A stretch of 64,000 nt of DNA from Callaeas wilsoni (taxonomy: Eukaryota > Chordata > Aves > Passeriformes > Callaeidae). This document shows, piece by piece, positions 25,063-36,600 of this stretch; within the stretch, counting starts at the first letter, position 1, and each line of letters starts with the position of its first letter. The notes under the pieces are model-generated. The model saw nothing but the letters and a program-made list of their open reading frames with translations. It had not been told where the DNA came from and ran no database searches. The translations under genes were made by a program, and so were the position numbers. The DNA lies in NCBI GenBank assembly GCA_013398955.1, contig VWPU01017401.1:496001-560000 (forward strand), given 5' to 3'.

Positions 25063-25649
25063 ACTTCATGTGATCCATCATTTACTTTTACATCTTCAAT
25101 TAGAGACTGTCCTCTCAGCAGCACTGGGGCACAGATGCTTCCTATTCTTACTTCTCTGGTAATAGTGACCGATATGTCTGAGTAAACAAATTCTTTCTCA
25201 AAATGGTTCTAGTCCCAGTTGTTGAACCATCATCTCTTTGGTTTGGTTGGTTATTTTTGTTTTTCTCAATCAACATTCATGGAGTAGGATAAGGAGAAGG
25301 GCAGCACTGTGGCAGAGGAAGACAGACGGAAAGAAATTTCAGATCCATCTAACAATGTTGTTTGCTTCTCTTTGCTTGACATGTGTAACAGGGTCTGTAC
25401 AACACAGTTCTACGATAGAAATATGACGGCAGAAGAGAAATGCAAGGAATAAGCAAAGCTTTCCAAGAGAGATGAGGTTTGGTAGATTCATATGCTTTAA
25501 GGTCAGAATAGAGGTTTAAACAATCCCTCCTGGCCTTCTACATGTCACAGGGCTTTCATCTTCACCCAGCTATCCTTGTACTCAGCTCAGTGAATTTTCC
25601 CTAATTTATCTTTTTTTTTTTAGCATGGTAACCAGTCTTGAGTTGAAGG
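25063..25649. other. Non-coding sequence between LTR and old CR1
   Basis: No gene is seen. The DNA just after the LTR break shows no match that I recognise to the missing 3' half of the LTR, so it may be original flank. Open frames are 62 codons or less. Confidence 0.45.
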
Positions 25650-26920
25650 TGATGAAGAGTTAGCATGTCTTAAGGGAATTTGTTTCAGTGTTTGATCACC
25701 TTCACTTTTGAAAGGCTGAGTCTAATTTGAATTTGTCTGACATCAATTTCTGTGTCTTGGTCCTTGCTATGCCTTTCTCCACTAGATTAAAACATTCTGT
25801 AGCACCCATATTTTTTTTCTAAATGAAGAAAATTATACTGTGTATTGATCAAGTTCCCCCCCTCCTTAGCCTCTTCAGATAAATTCGAATGATCTTGAAG
25901 CCTCATGGCAAGTAATTTTCTCCAACCATCAAAGTCATGTTGCAGAATTTTTCTGTATCCAATGCTGCATCATGCTGTGAAAATGTAGATACCAGAAGAA
26001 GACAGTATTTCTGAACTGGACTCAACAATGCCATATGAGAGAAAAAAACAGTTCACATTACATTTTATTAGCGCTGTGTTCGTATATCCGCGGCCTTTAA
26101 GCCCCTTTTTACTATTGCACCAGTTGAGAACTCTGAGCTCCACTTGCACAATACCTTATTCTTCCTTTCCAGATAGCGTCCTGTCATCTGAAAGCAAGGT
26201 CTGCTGCTCTAAATACCCAAATTCATTTTGGGTGTGTTACATATCTTTGTATGAAGGGACACAGCCTTTCTGAGTAATCCACGCATTAGTTTTTTACTGC
26301 CATTATTTTTTGTATCCTTCTACTAATCTTTGTGCATCCACCCTTTTTTATCAGCACATTTACTCCCAGATCATAGATGAAAACACCGAATAAAATGGAC
26401 TTTTGTACTGATTTCTCAGAATCCAGTCTGGAACACTCCCATTTGCTGGTAATTCCCCATTATCACATGCTTTTTGAGGCCTATCATTTAGTTTTCTCTC
26501 AACTCATTTAACCTCCATTTTATTGTTATTTCATAGTGTTAACTTTTTATCAGAACACCATGAAGTATTATAGCATGTTAGGAAAGCTCAAATCTGAAGG
26601 CATCTTTATGAACTAGACTTGTAATTCCACAGGGGAAGAAAAAAAAAGGGAACAAAAAAAAAGAAAAAAAAAAGAAGCAGATTTGTTTGAAAAGCCTATT
26701 TTCCTTAAATCTATGTTGACTAGCGCTAATAACATTCTTAACATCTTATTCTTTAGCTTCTGGATTCTATATGAAATTTGCATTCTTTTATTCTGGAATG
26801 GTTTCAAAATAAATGCACCACTGTCACTCAAGTCATCCTGGTTGTTTTTTCTTGAATCCAACACAACATTAACATTCTTATAAAACTTCTGTTACTCTTC
26901 CAGCAAGATTTTAAGTTAAG
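25650..26920 (-). mobile_element. Ancient CR1 LINE fragment, about 1.3 kb, heavily decayed
   Basis: Read on the plus strand, the order of words follows the reverse complement of the CR1 family known from turtles and crocodilians. Examples are 'gaatttgtctgacatcaa', 'tgatcaagttcccccc', 'ttagcctcttcagataaa', 'ctgaactggactcaacaa', 'atagatgaaaacaccgaa', 'tttttgaggcctatcattta', 'aaatctatgttgactagcgc' and 'acaacattaacattctta'. This spans the 3' half of the reverse-transcriptase ORF toward the 3' end. Many indels and stops remove all coding capacity. An A-rich expansion (26635-26677) interrupts it. The assignment rests on collinearity of many short matches and not on any long identity. Confidence 0.7.
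26635..26677. repeat. A-rich simple repeat
   Basis: Runs of A broken by G and C within the old CR1 copy. The likely origin is later slippage inside the decayed element. Confidence 0.75.
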
Positions 26921-27375
26921 ATCTGTGAGCTGGAGACCCCCTCAATCAACCCTTTGACATGAACTGCCAGGGACTATATATATTTCAAATGTCTCTCCTT
27001 AGTGAGCACTGCTCAATATCCATCACAGTTATCAACAAGCTCAAAAAGACCTCGTCATCCTCACAGTGGAGGAAGAACTACCCTATTCCAGCCTAAACCA
27101 CCTGCAACAGGTTCTTAAAAACTCTTCTACAATTGGAACTTCAGTTCACTCTACCAACTTCCCCTCCCACCTTGGAAACACTCCAGTAACTTCCCATCAC
27201 ACCTTGGAAATGCCCCAGATGGAACATCTAGAAAAAAAGCTGGTATTACATGAACATGATGCAAGTTTTTTCGCACTTCCTCAAAAGAAATGCAAATGAA
27301 TGCTTTGCTGAGCTGGAATTCAGTAGCAATGGCACAACACGGGCAAGAAGAAAGCCTCCCCTCTGAAACATTAAA
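26921..27375. other. Non-coding linker between two ancient LINE remnants
   Basis: No gene is recognised. A 77-codon frame (27066-27299) and a 91-codon frame on the other strand (27151-27426) overlap. The segment holds a short tandem duplication, listed separately. It may itself be decayed LINE sequence that I cannot match. Confidence 0.4.
27155..27218. repeat. Tandem duplication, two 32-bp copies
   Basis: Positions 27155-27186 and 27187-27218 are two adjacent 32-base units. They share 26 of 32 bases by hand comparison, with the common core 'caccttggaaa'. This is a small local duplication with no other copy seen nearby. Confidence 0.8.
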
Positions 27376-28200
27376 ATGCTTTTTGCCTTGCAGCAGCAAG
27401 GCAGCTGCATCAGCCTGGTCAGCCATCTCTCTGACCTATAACCCATGCACTATCTCCCATTCAGACATCTTTCTGAGTCCTCACATTTGGGCTTCATAAA
27501 AATCTCACAGACTTTTGCTGGAAACCATGCCTAAGGCACGAGTTACTGATCCATTTTCACTACAGCCAAAGCAGCTGCCCAGGCATACACCAGCCTACCC
27601 TTTCATTAACAAGAACATCCTTTGCCTGGCCTTAACACTGCAAACTTGCCTGACTGAAATCAGTGCAGAAAGACAAAGGTCACATTCCCTTCCTGTCAGT
27701 TGGAGTATGTTGTACCTTTCTCTAAATGTTTCTTTTGGTTTCCCCTTCTCTACTTCATGAAACACAAGCTGGTTGTCTTCCCTGCCAAGACTTTTATAGC
27801 TTACCCTTCTCTGAGCATCGCCTCTGAACACCTACTGAAAGGTCAGCTCCCATGTCTGATGGACAGTGCTGACAGACACCACCAGATCTGAAACATTTTC
27901 AACAGCACCTTTGAGCTTTCTCTGCTAAACTTTTGCAAAGCTCCTTCACTGCCTTCCTTAAAACTCTCTTAATACAAAAACTGTAATGCTCACAAAGGAA
28001 TAACAATGACAGCTAGTCCTCAGCTTCTCAGGCACCTCTGTCTCTCAGGATGAGCAACAATATTACCTCTCCTTTTTTCTCTTCACCCACTCATCTCTTC
28101 ATCTGAGTCTGCCTTTGTCTCTTGCTTTGTATTTCATTAAAATACATAACCTGAGCTTTTTTTTCCCTGAAATTATAATAATGATTGTATAAGACTTTCA
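27376..28200 (+). mobile_element. Ancient LINE remnant (L2/CR1-like), 3' part
   Basis: Blocks such as 'tccccttctctacttcatga', 'aacacaagctggttgtctt', 'aaaggtcagctccc', 'ttttcaacagcacctttgag' and 'ccttccttaaaactctc' occur in the same order as in an old amniote LINE I recall from reptile genomes. That element's RT tail and 3' region contain similar 'cttgtcttcacctt...aag' and 'ccttaaaactctcc' words. The family name is uncertain (L2-like or a related CR1 clade). There is no intact frame. The 5' boundary is vague, as the match fades upstream of about 27.4 kb. Confidence 0.5.
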
Positions 28201-31120
28201 GCCAATGTTCAACACTGATGTCTTTCCTAATGCCTCAGCTGCTTAGCATGCATTCAGACAGGCATGTTGGGGAGTAATGTTGTCAGGTAGGATTGGCTGG
28301 GCTGTCAGGGTGCAACTACATTCCTAACTTAAACAGTGCCTGGAAGGTGGTCCTGGGAATGAAGGAATAATCAGCTGTACTGCTGAACAGTCTAGCACAG
28401 CCCCAGCACAAGTCTGTAAGCACCCCACGGGAACAGCAACTCTGGGCCAGCTGTCCTCAGTACACAGGAATATTTCTTAATAAGTTTAGTTTATATCTCC
28501 AGCTATATTCTGACAGGTCACCCCCCTCTTAGGCTTCGACACTTGTCTGCTTCCATGCATGACCCTGGAGTTTTGACTTATCAATAATTGTGAAAGGCTA
28601 AAAGCAGCCTTATGCAAAGTACCATTCCAGCCCTGTTATTCATTCTCTTGTTCCTTAATGACCGGTCACATTTTAAACGTTATAATCAAGTGCTTTATGC
28701 CACCAGGTTTTAATCAAGTCAGACATGCCGGAATTATTCTCATCAATGAGTATGTCCTGTGCCTCCTCCTCCCTGCTGACAGTCCTAAGGAAGTGGTGCT
28801 CATCAAAGCAAGAGATCATCTTCTCTGTGCATTATTTGCTGCATTAGTTCAATTTGTTTGAAGCATCTTGAGCCTGAACTCACATTGTGGCTGCCACCCC
28901 AGCAGTACAGTAACATCCCCGGCCGCTCACAGGAACTGCTGGGTACTGAAAGGAGCAATTGCTTGTTATTCCTGACTTTGGAAGCAGTTCTGTGCCAACT
29001 CCACTGTACACCAGATCTAAATACAACCTCAGGACTGGCCTGAATTTTGCTATTTGGTACTGTGCTCTCCTGGCTATTACACAGGAAGAATATAGCTGGA
29101 GGTAAATGCACTCTAGATACATTGATAGCTGCATGAAACTGGTACTAAACTAATATCATCCTAGACCAGTTTCTCCTAAAATTTACCTTTAAAAACACCA
29201 CAGAGGAGATTCTATAAGGGAAGGAGGAGCACAGCATCCCAGTGCAATTTTGTACCACCTCTCAGTTACTGCTGGGGTAAAGTTGAGGGGGTTGAGAGGA
29301 GAGAGAGAGAAAAACAAGAGACACATGAGACATGATTAAAGCATGGTCTTGTCCTATTCACGCTGGCAATGCCAAATTTAGCTAGTCAAAAACCTCCTTT
29401 GATGTAGCAAGAGCCCTCAGCAGGAGCAATTTTCCCATAAAGATGTTTCTGTTAAGACAAATTCCAATCTTAAGATTTCAGGTCAAGGTGATCCACAGTA
29501 TCTGACATCTCTAAAGGGCAATTTGTTGTCCCCCCCGCCAGAAAACCAGAATGCACTAAGCACACTGACAGCTCCACCTTGTCTCTTAACTATCCCTTGT
29601 CTTAAAGCAGCTCTCATGGCCTCAACTGCAAAAAAAAGGGTCTTCTTTAACAGCCTCAAGCACACAAATAAAGCGTAGTTTTGGCTTTGTCTCTCAAGAC
29701 GCCCTTTTTTACGAGTTCAGACTTGTGATTCCTTGAAGCAAGTGTGCTTTCAAAAAGGAAATCTCTAGTCCAAGATCAACAGGGGAAGGATCAGGAGACT
29801 GGAAATAAAATCAGCTCTTAGCCTGAAGAAAGTGCACTCAGTGAAAGAGCCTGACTGGATTTAATAGGGGAATGTGGGCATTAATGTCTTTCAAAAGATC
29901 ACAGTTTCTGGTTTGAATAGAGGCTTCTTCTGACCTTTGGTATGGATACATTAGGCAACCCACTGATGTTCTCTAGTCAGTCCTTTCCATGAACAGCAGT
30001 TTCTGATAGATCAGCACCCTATTTGGTCCTGATCAGCACTCAGGAAGAGAAAAAGACTTCTTCAGAAAATGAGTCCTAGGTTTGCGTATGACTCAAGACA
30101 GCTCAGTCGGGGTAAATGGAGGAAGTTCACTGTACTGCTCAAAAATCTCAAGCTTCCTTTCAAACAGTACTGCAAATATTTTTCCTGTAAAGCCACTGTG
30201 CCTGACACACAGTGACAGGGCAGGCCCAAGACAGGCACACCGTGAGCAAGGCCTCACAAATCATGTCAGAATCTGTCGAAGTACCCCAAACCTCACCAGG
30301 GAAACCATGGACTGGTATTCTCGTCATGTTTTCCATCACTACCCTGCCTCAAGTGAAGGAACTGGATTCCCATCCTTACTCCCATGTTACCTCCAGAGAG
30401 TACTGTCCCGTGCAACGTTTTCCTATTGCAATCTGTAGGGCTTTACACAGTTCCTCCAGCAGTTCACAACACTGAGGTGCTGCCTTTAACTCTTGCAGCC
30501 TACACACACCTCTCCTTCTGACTGACAACCACTCTCGTCAGCACAGAAACCCAGGTGTAGAAATCTGTATTTATAACAGAGTGTGTGGTTCTTCTTGACA
30601 TAAAACAATAAAATAGCTAACAGGGGCTATGTATGACATGTTGAGACACCTGTCATGAGAGCTGTCCACAGAAAAAAGAGATGGCAGCCCAGTTTTGCAA
30701 ATCTGCATCTCTGACAGTCCACACCAGGTGTGGAGTATGTGAAGATGAAGGGAGATTTAGAGAAGTGGTCACAGACAGCTAAATAGAGGAAAAACAAAAC
30801 CTTGTAATTCCTTTACCTAAGAGCTAATGTCTCCTTCTGTATAAAACAGAAAAAGGCTGAGCTAGTGCTTTTGGGTTTGATTTTTTTTTTTCCACCTTTA
30901 ATTATGCATCATCAGTGACAAGCTCATGTGGAGCTAAAAGCTAGATCTGAGCATGAAGCTAATTTTTGGAGCTATTGGCTGTTCACTACCAGGAATAAAA
31001 ATGATTCCTTGTCTTCCTAGATTTGGTTTAAGGAACAAAACCTCTTTGTCTCTCCCTCCATATTAGCTGCCTACAGACAGCTCCATTTTCCATTTGTGCA
31101 TTTAATTATCCCTTCCTATG
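28201..31120. other. Unique non-coding sequence, no gene seen
   Basis: Frames of 102 codons (28803-29111, minus) and 118 codons (30082-30438, plus) have no recognised domain and overlap other frames. A GA-rich run lies at about 29295-29315. No repeat family is assigned. Confidence 0.5.
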
Positions 31121-31350
31121 TGAGCTACTTTACATTTGTGCTTATTGAATCTCAGTTTATTGATTTCGGCTCCCTTCTTGAATTCATCGTAGTTGGACTC
31201 AGGGCTAATCCTATTCTCCAATGCATTGGCGATTGCTTCCAGCTTTGTGTTGCATATGAATTTGATTAGCATACTCTCCATTCCGGTCTCCAGTGAAAAT
31301 GTTAATGAAAACATCGAGCAGTATCAGATCTAGAGCACATACACGCATGC
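31121..31350 (-). mobile_element. Ancient CR1 LINE fragment (RT region)
   Basis: On the plus strand the words 'catttgtgcttattgaatct', 'atcctattctccaatgca', 'ttagcatactctccattcc' and 'aatgaaaacatcgagcag' follow the reverse complement of the amniote CR1 RT region in the right order. The minus-strand frame 31102-31314 ends in KLRFNKHKCKVAHIGRDN, which matches the CR1 motif of type 'MKFNKDKCKVLHLGRNN'. The copy is truncated on both sides and not intact. Peptide and nucleotide evidence agree, so this call is fairly firm. Confidence 0.75.
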
Positions 31351-34300
31351 ACCACTGCCTAACCTGACTCTGAACCTCTAATAATACTCAATACTTCTGG
31401 GGTATGGACGGTCAACTTACCAACACTTGGCTAAGTAATTTGCAACATTTCAATTAAGTTTAAATTCTGCAGGAACAACTAACAAACCTGGATCAAATGG
31501 AGGGGAAGGTCAAAAAAACCCCAGCATTTGAATGGGGAAGGTATGGAAGTTTGACATTTAATCAGAGTTAGAGCTCGAATCTAAGGATACCATAAGAGTC
31601 CCTGAAATTTCAGCTTCAAAAAACAAAAACCTGCGAAGGCACACTTATATTTTTGGCAAGCTGACTGCTATGTCAAGCTTAATCTCATTGGTGTGGCTTT
31701 TCTCACATATTTTAGAATGATTCCAAATGGCAAAGTAGGCTGGTTCTAGTGTGAATCTAACTTTCCAGAAATAAAAGGATTTAGGATTTAAGGGTTAGTT
31801 CATGCTCATCTCATTAATCAAGTCATTCATTGTGGCCAAAATATATTGGAATGGACATGGACATAATTGGTTTCATATTCTAATTAACCAAAAATGAAAC
31901 AATTTCCCATTTTTATCAGCAGAATTAAGCTGTTTATATCCATGACCATTTCTTAGCCATAAAACTTAGGGATTTTTTTGTCTTTCCCTTCAGATGTGGG
32001 TGTATGTGTGTGTGAAGACTACCCATTATTTTACATGTTAGCTCCCTCCCCATGTGGGTTGGTTATTGAGCCAGGCATTCACCAGTGTTGAAGTTTAATA
32101 TAGCAGTGCTCAATTCCCATGTTCCCTCTTGTTTGCAAGTTTAATTCTGCCATTCATTTCCCTCCTCTCTCTCTCTCCTGCTTTGGGAGATGAGGCATTA
32201 CAATGTACTTTACTTCATCTCCTTCTCTTTTCTAACACAGTAGAGTCTCAGCACCCATCAGAAGACCCCCAAACTCTAATCCCTGGTAGCAGGAAGGAAG
32301 CAAGATACACAGAGGGCAAAGTTATTCTGTTTGTGATGAGATTAATAGCTTTCTGAAAACTACCAGACATGCCCTGGAAGGGCTGACTTATTCCTGGCTC
32401 AAAAAAGATGCATCCAAAGAGTGCAGTTTTGGCCTCTGGAATGTATCAGATGGCACAGTATTTTAAAAAAAGTTTCCTAACTCGTTTCCAATCCTGCCCT
32501 CATATTTCTGTGTTCATAGCAACTGTTTCTTCCAGAACTGCGTTGATGCAGGGCTTCATGACTCTTACTGTACCTCTTGCAACAGCTCTTTGGACCACGC
32601 AGCACTGTTCAGAGAAGAACACGGATCATTTACTTCCAAAGCCACATGCACCCAGCCAGGTTAATTTTCATTATCAGCAGTGTGTGTTTGGATCTGTGAT
32701 ACCATAACATGGTAACTCACTTCTGAGGGAGGCTCATAAGTGGCTCTAAGTAAGTATAAATAGAACGATGATGCCATAAATTTTGTTCTACTTGAGCAAA
32801 GGGTCTTTCTGACCTAAAAAGTGAAAAGTTCTATTCCAGCTTTGAAAAGTTGCCCTGGAAACCAGATGTAGATTGTGCCACCAAGTATGATGTATCACTG
32901 CATCATTTGTCCTGTTCTTATCATTCTTTTTAGCTAAGATAGAATTGCAACCTGTTTCTGTCCTTCTCATATTTGCCCTCACTCTCTGTTGAAAATTCTA
33001 TATATTTTACTTTAAAAGCTATTACTAAATCTTTAATCCATCTATATATAATTAATGAGTAATTATAGAATGTCTGCTAATAAAGAGAACTGCTCAGATA
33101 TCAACTCACACTCCTTCAGCAACTTCATGTGATGAAAATCTCTCATTTAGGCAACTCTATTGACAGTGGCAATGGCCTCTTCAGTCTGCAGAGGGCCAGT
33201 GTGGTTAAAGCTGGTCTGATACCACCGCATTAGAGCAGAAGAAGGCTTTTTCAAACACCACAACACTCAGAAGGGCCTGGGCAAAGTCAACTGGTTCCTA
33301 CTCTTTACCTGAAGCTGAAGCAAGGGAAAAATGCATTAAGTGCTTACATAAATTTAAAGTCTCAATATATCCAGAAACAGCACTCGGGATGTCATTCAGT
33401 CAAAAACCATGGAAGATGTGTTTAGCATCATGTTGAGTAGATGGAAACAGGTGTTAACCTGTAAAGGCTCCATTTTCCAAAGGAACAGATGGCTTGGAAT
33501 ATGCTTGTCCTTTCTCATTTTTCAGTCATCTCATCGACTACTTTGCTCTTCCACTCTGCAAAACCCTTAAGCCCAGGAGGAAATTCTCTGAGCTGCTACA
33601 GAGAGGCTTTTATTGCACTTTCACTTAAGAGACACTCTATGACCCTATTTATAACATGCCCACGTTCTGAATAGGGTAGCAAGGGAAAGAAAAGCTATTG
33701 TCTGAACTGCAGAGTGGAAATGGAAGCACAGACAAAGCTCCTGAAAGGACTTAAATGATGCCTAATGATGGGGGTAATCACAAAGAACTATTCTCAAAGG
33801 CACATGCCTAACTAATCCTCATTGATTTAATTGAAAGGTGAGCAACCAATGGAGGGGTTTTTAGCATTTCACTATGTATTTATCTGCATCATGAAATGCC
33901 TGAATATATTTGGAAATCTGGCCCTTGGTCTCTATCTCATTTTAAGAAGGCAAGGTAAGCAACTAGAGAACTAAACCAGAGGAGTTTGGACTCCTCAGTA
34001 TACAAGTCCTTTCTGAAAAACAAGTGTAAACTGTCTTTATTTAAAAATACTACTGTAAGTAGTTTACCTGGAAATTCCAGGGCTATTAATTGATCTGCTT
34101 GACCTCATCATCCTACTCATGAATTCATCCTCATTCCCTGCAGACTCTTGAGCTGGGTACTATTTGCACTGTTTAGATTAGCCTTTAATGAGTGCCGAAA
34201 GCTTTGCATTTTCTTAACGAGAATTGAAGCAAAATTGAAAACTACAGGCTTTGTTTAAACAAGAACAATGTGAATCTTGCAGAATTCAAACCAAGCTACA

Positions 34301-36100
34301 ACTGAAATACTGACCTATATAAAAGCCAAGGATGAAATATGAACATGACTGAAAAGCATTCCAGCAAGACCCAACCAGCTTTAACCAGTCTCATACAGAA
34401 ACAGTAGGTACGCATGTGCAAGTATTATACACTTAGTAATGCACAGAATTCACCTCTTACTGTCTTACAATAAGCAAAATAAAGATCAATTTAAATTTGT
34501 AAAAAATAGATGCAAGGAAATGAAGCCATTTCACACAGGTGGAACTGCTGATAACTGAAAATCTAGGTGTGTAACTCTTCAGTGATCCTTCCATGAAGAA
34601 ATGGGCCAGAGAAAAAATAGAAGAGACTATGAACAGGGACTAATTAATTGTTATGGAAGTAAAATAACACTTCCTGGCACCTCATCAGCTGAGCTGGGAA
34701 ATCCGGGGCAATCCTTCACCATTACTTGGCTTGTGTCCTTGGCTTCTCTTATCCTTTTGTGCTCTTATAAGCTCTGCTGGACTTGTGTCTTCTAGTGGAA
34801 CAAGCAAGTTGGTGAGAATGCAGGCAGAAAATTAGTTAGGCACATTATAAAACAAAACCTCCTAACATTTAAAAAAAAGTTTCCCTGCTTGAAAATTCTC
34901 TCAATGTGGGCTCTGCACTGTGTGGACTGGTGAGTTTATGTCCCTTCTCTTCTTAAAACCCTCTTCAGCCTCCAGGGAAAGGACACCACCACCTCCTTCC
35001 ACAGCTTCCCATCATACAATTTTTTTGTAGTTCTCCATTTCCACCTCTCCCAATCCATTTGCCTCCTGTGTCACAATCTATCTGTACACCAGCATTATCC
35101 ACAAGCCTCACAAGGTAACGGAACATAATCACTTTTATGTGCTTGTCTGCCTTAATCTCTGGAAGAGTTCCCTGCAATCACTCTCTGGGGAGTTCATTTG
35201 TTAGATCATTCCCCACTTGGAAGAACTGTATTTAATGTTTATACTATGGAAGAGATCACTGGCGGGTCTTTCTAAGTCCTGCTCTAGCTGTTGGAATCTG
35301 TGTGAAAAGGAGCTGACTGCAACTCTTTTGCAGAAAAAAAACCAAAAAAAAGCATTGCTTTTCAATAATTTCATTGTTGCTTTAACATGAAGAGAATAAA
35401 CTATGCAGAATGGGTCAATTTCAAGATTACTCCTTCATAGAGGGAAAGGTTTTAAACAGATCTGTTCTGGCGTCAAGTGACACGAGTAATTTTCAGGTTA
35501 TTGATCTCTTCTCAGCATAATTTCTTTGTAATTATTTTACCTCTCCATTCTTGCCTCATCACTCCTCCATAAGGACCCTCCAAAGGAGTGGCGATCTATC
35601 CCTCTTTTCCGTCATATGCACTCCAGTTTACCTTCCATAATTGCAGAAACATGCTCAGTGAGTACCAGAAGTTTGGAGACAGACTTATGGAAGGAATAAA
35701 AGAAGTTTTTTACGTGCACTGTTCATTTTCTACTTTCCCAGCCATAAGTGAAACAACCATCCCAAATTCATGCTGATAAAACTTTTAGATCCCACTATGA
35801 GCGAATTCGATAAAAGCCTGTGACATCAGCTTCACACAGTACCAATCTGTTCTAATCTTTCCCAACAACTACACTAAGCCATCAACAGCAGTCCCACCCC
35901 CACAAATGCTCACAGCAGTACTGCTCTGAAGACGTAGCTGCCCAAAGCAGACAGAGCTCTCCAACGAAAAAGATCACCAAAAAAGCATAGGCAAGGCAGG
36001 AAAAGATGACCTCACAAAGACCTAAAATAACTTTTCTGTAATTAAAAAAATGCTTTCAGAGCAAGTCCTAAGGCTACATCTTCTACTGGGTTAAATCCCT
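31351..36100. other. Unique non-coding sequence, no gene seen
   Basis: Frames are up to 99 codons (32408-32707) and unrecognised. A short TG run lies at 31994-32014. The 33000-33080 part is strongly AT-rich with ATTAAT words. The 34920-35200 part has the pyrimidine-rich look of old LINE sequence, but I cannot match it to a family. No RNA gene is seen. Confidence 0.5.
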
Positions 36101-36104
36101 GCTC

Positions 36105-36600
36105 ACTACAAAGGAGACCAACGAGTTTACTTGGCTGTTCCCATGCTAGCTCACATAAGATGGCCTTAAAGCCCCCAAGTAGAAGACTCCACAAATCAGA
36201 GGACACCTCTGCCATTGCTGCATCACCCTCCCAGTGAATAGTCTTTTCTAAGGTCCCATCTGAACCTCCCAAGTCACAGATTGTGGCTGTTGCCAATGTT
36301 ATACTGTCTACTGCTACCTATAAAAACTGTGTTATTTCTTAGAAATTATACATCAAGTGCCATAGGCTTCTAGCCCACCTTTTAACCTCCTCTTCTCTAC
36401 ACTAAACAAGCTTAGACCCTTCAATCTGTTTTCACAGGACACGTACCATGGGCCACAATTATCTTAGTAGTTGTCTCCACTAGACCCTCCCCAGTTTCTC
36501 CATATACTTCCTGAATTATTGAGCCTCAAACTCGACACAGATTCCCAGGTCACTGAGGGAGATGAAGAGTTCTGCAGGAGTCAGCTCTCATCCTGAAGAC
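36105..36600 (-). mobile_element. CR1 LINE 3' fragment, diverged
   Basis: On the plus strand, 'ttaaagcccccaagtagaag', 'catcaccctcccagtgaa', 'cctcctcttctctacacta', 'aacaagcttagacccttcaa' and 'cacaggacacgtaccatgg' are collinear with the reverse complement of the avian CR1 3' end. The order runs from the 'agcccccagggatggagattcc' block to the 'cttctccaggctaaacaa' and 'tcataggacacgtg' blocks. The element inserted on the minus strand, is 5'-truncated as usual for CR1, and encodes nothing intact. The 36042-36296 minus frame lies in it and is only a relic. Confidence 0.8.

Noticed and set aside
25063..25649. Internal retroviral genes next to the LTR
   Set aside because: No primer-binding site, gag, protease or polymerase signature was seen after the LTR; the flank appears to be host DNA.
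34920..35200. Possible old LINE on account of its pyrimidine-rich texture
   Set aside because: I could not match any ordered set of words to a known family.
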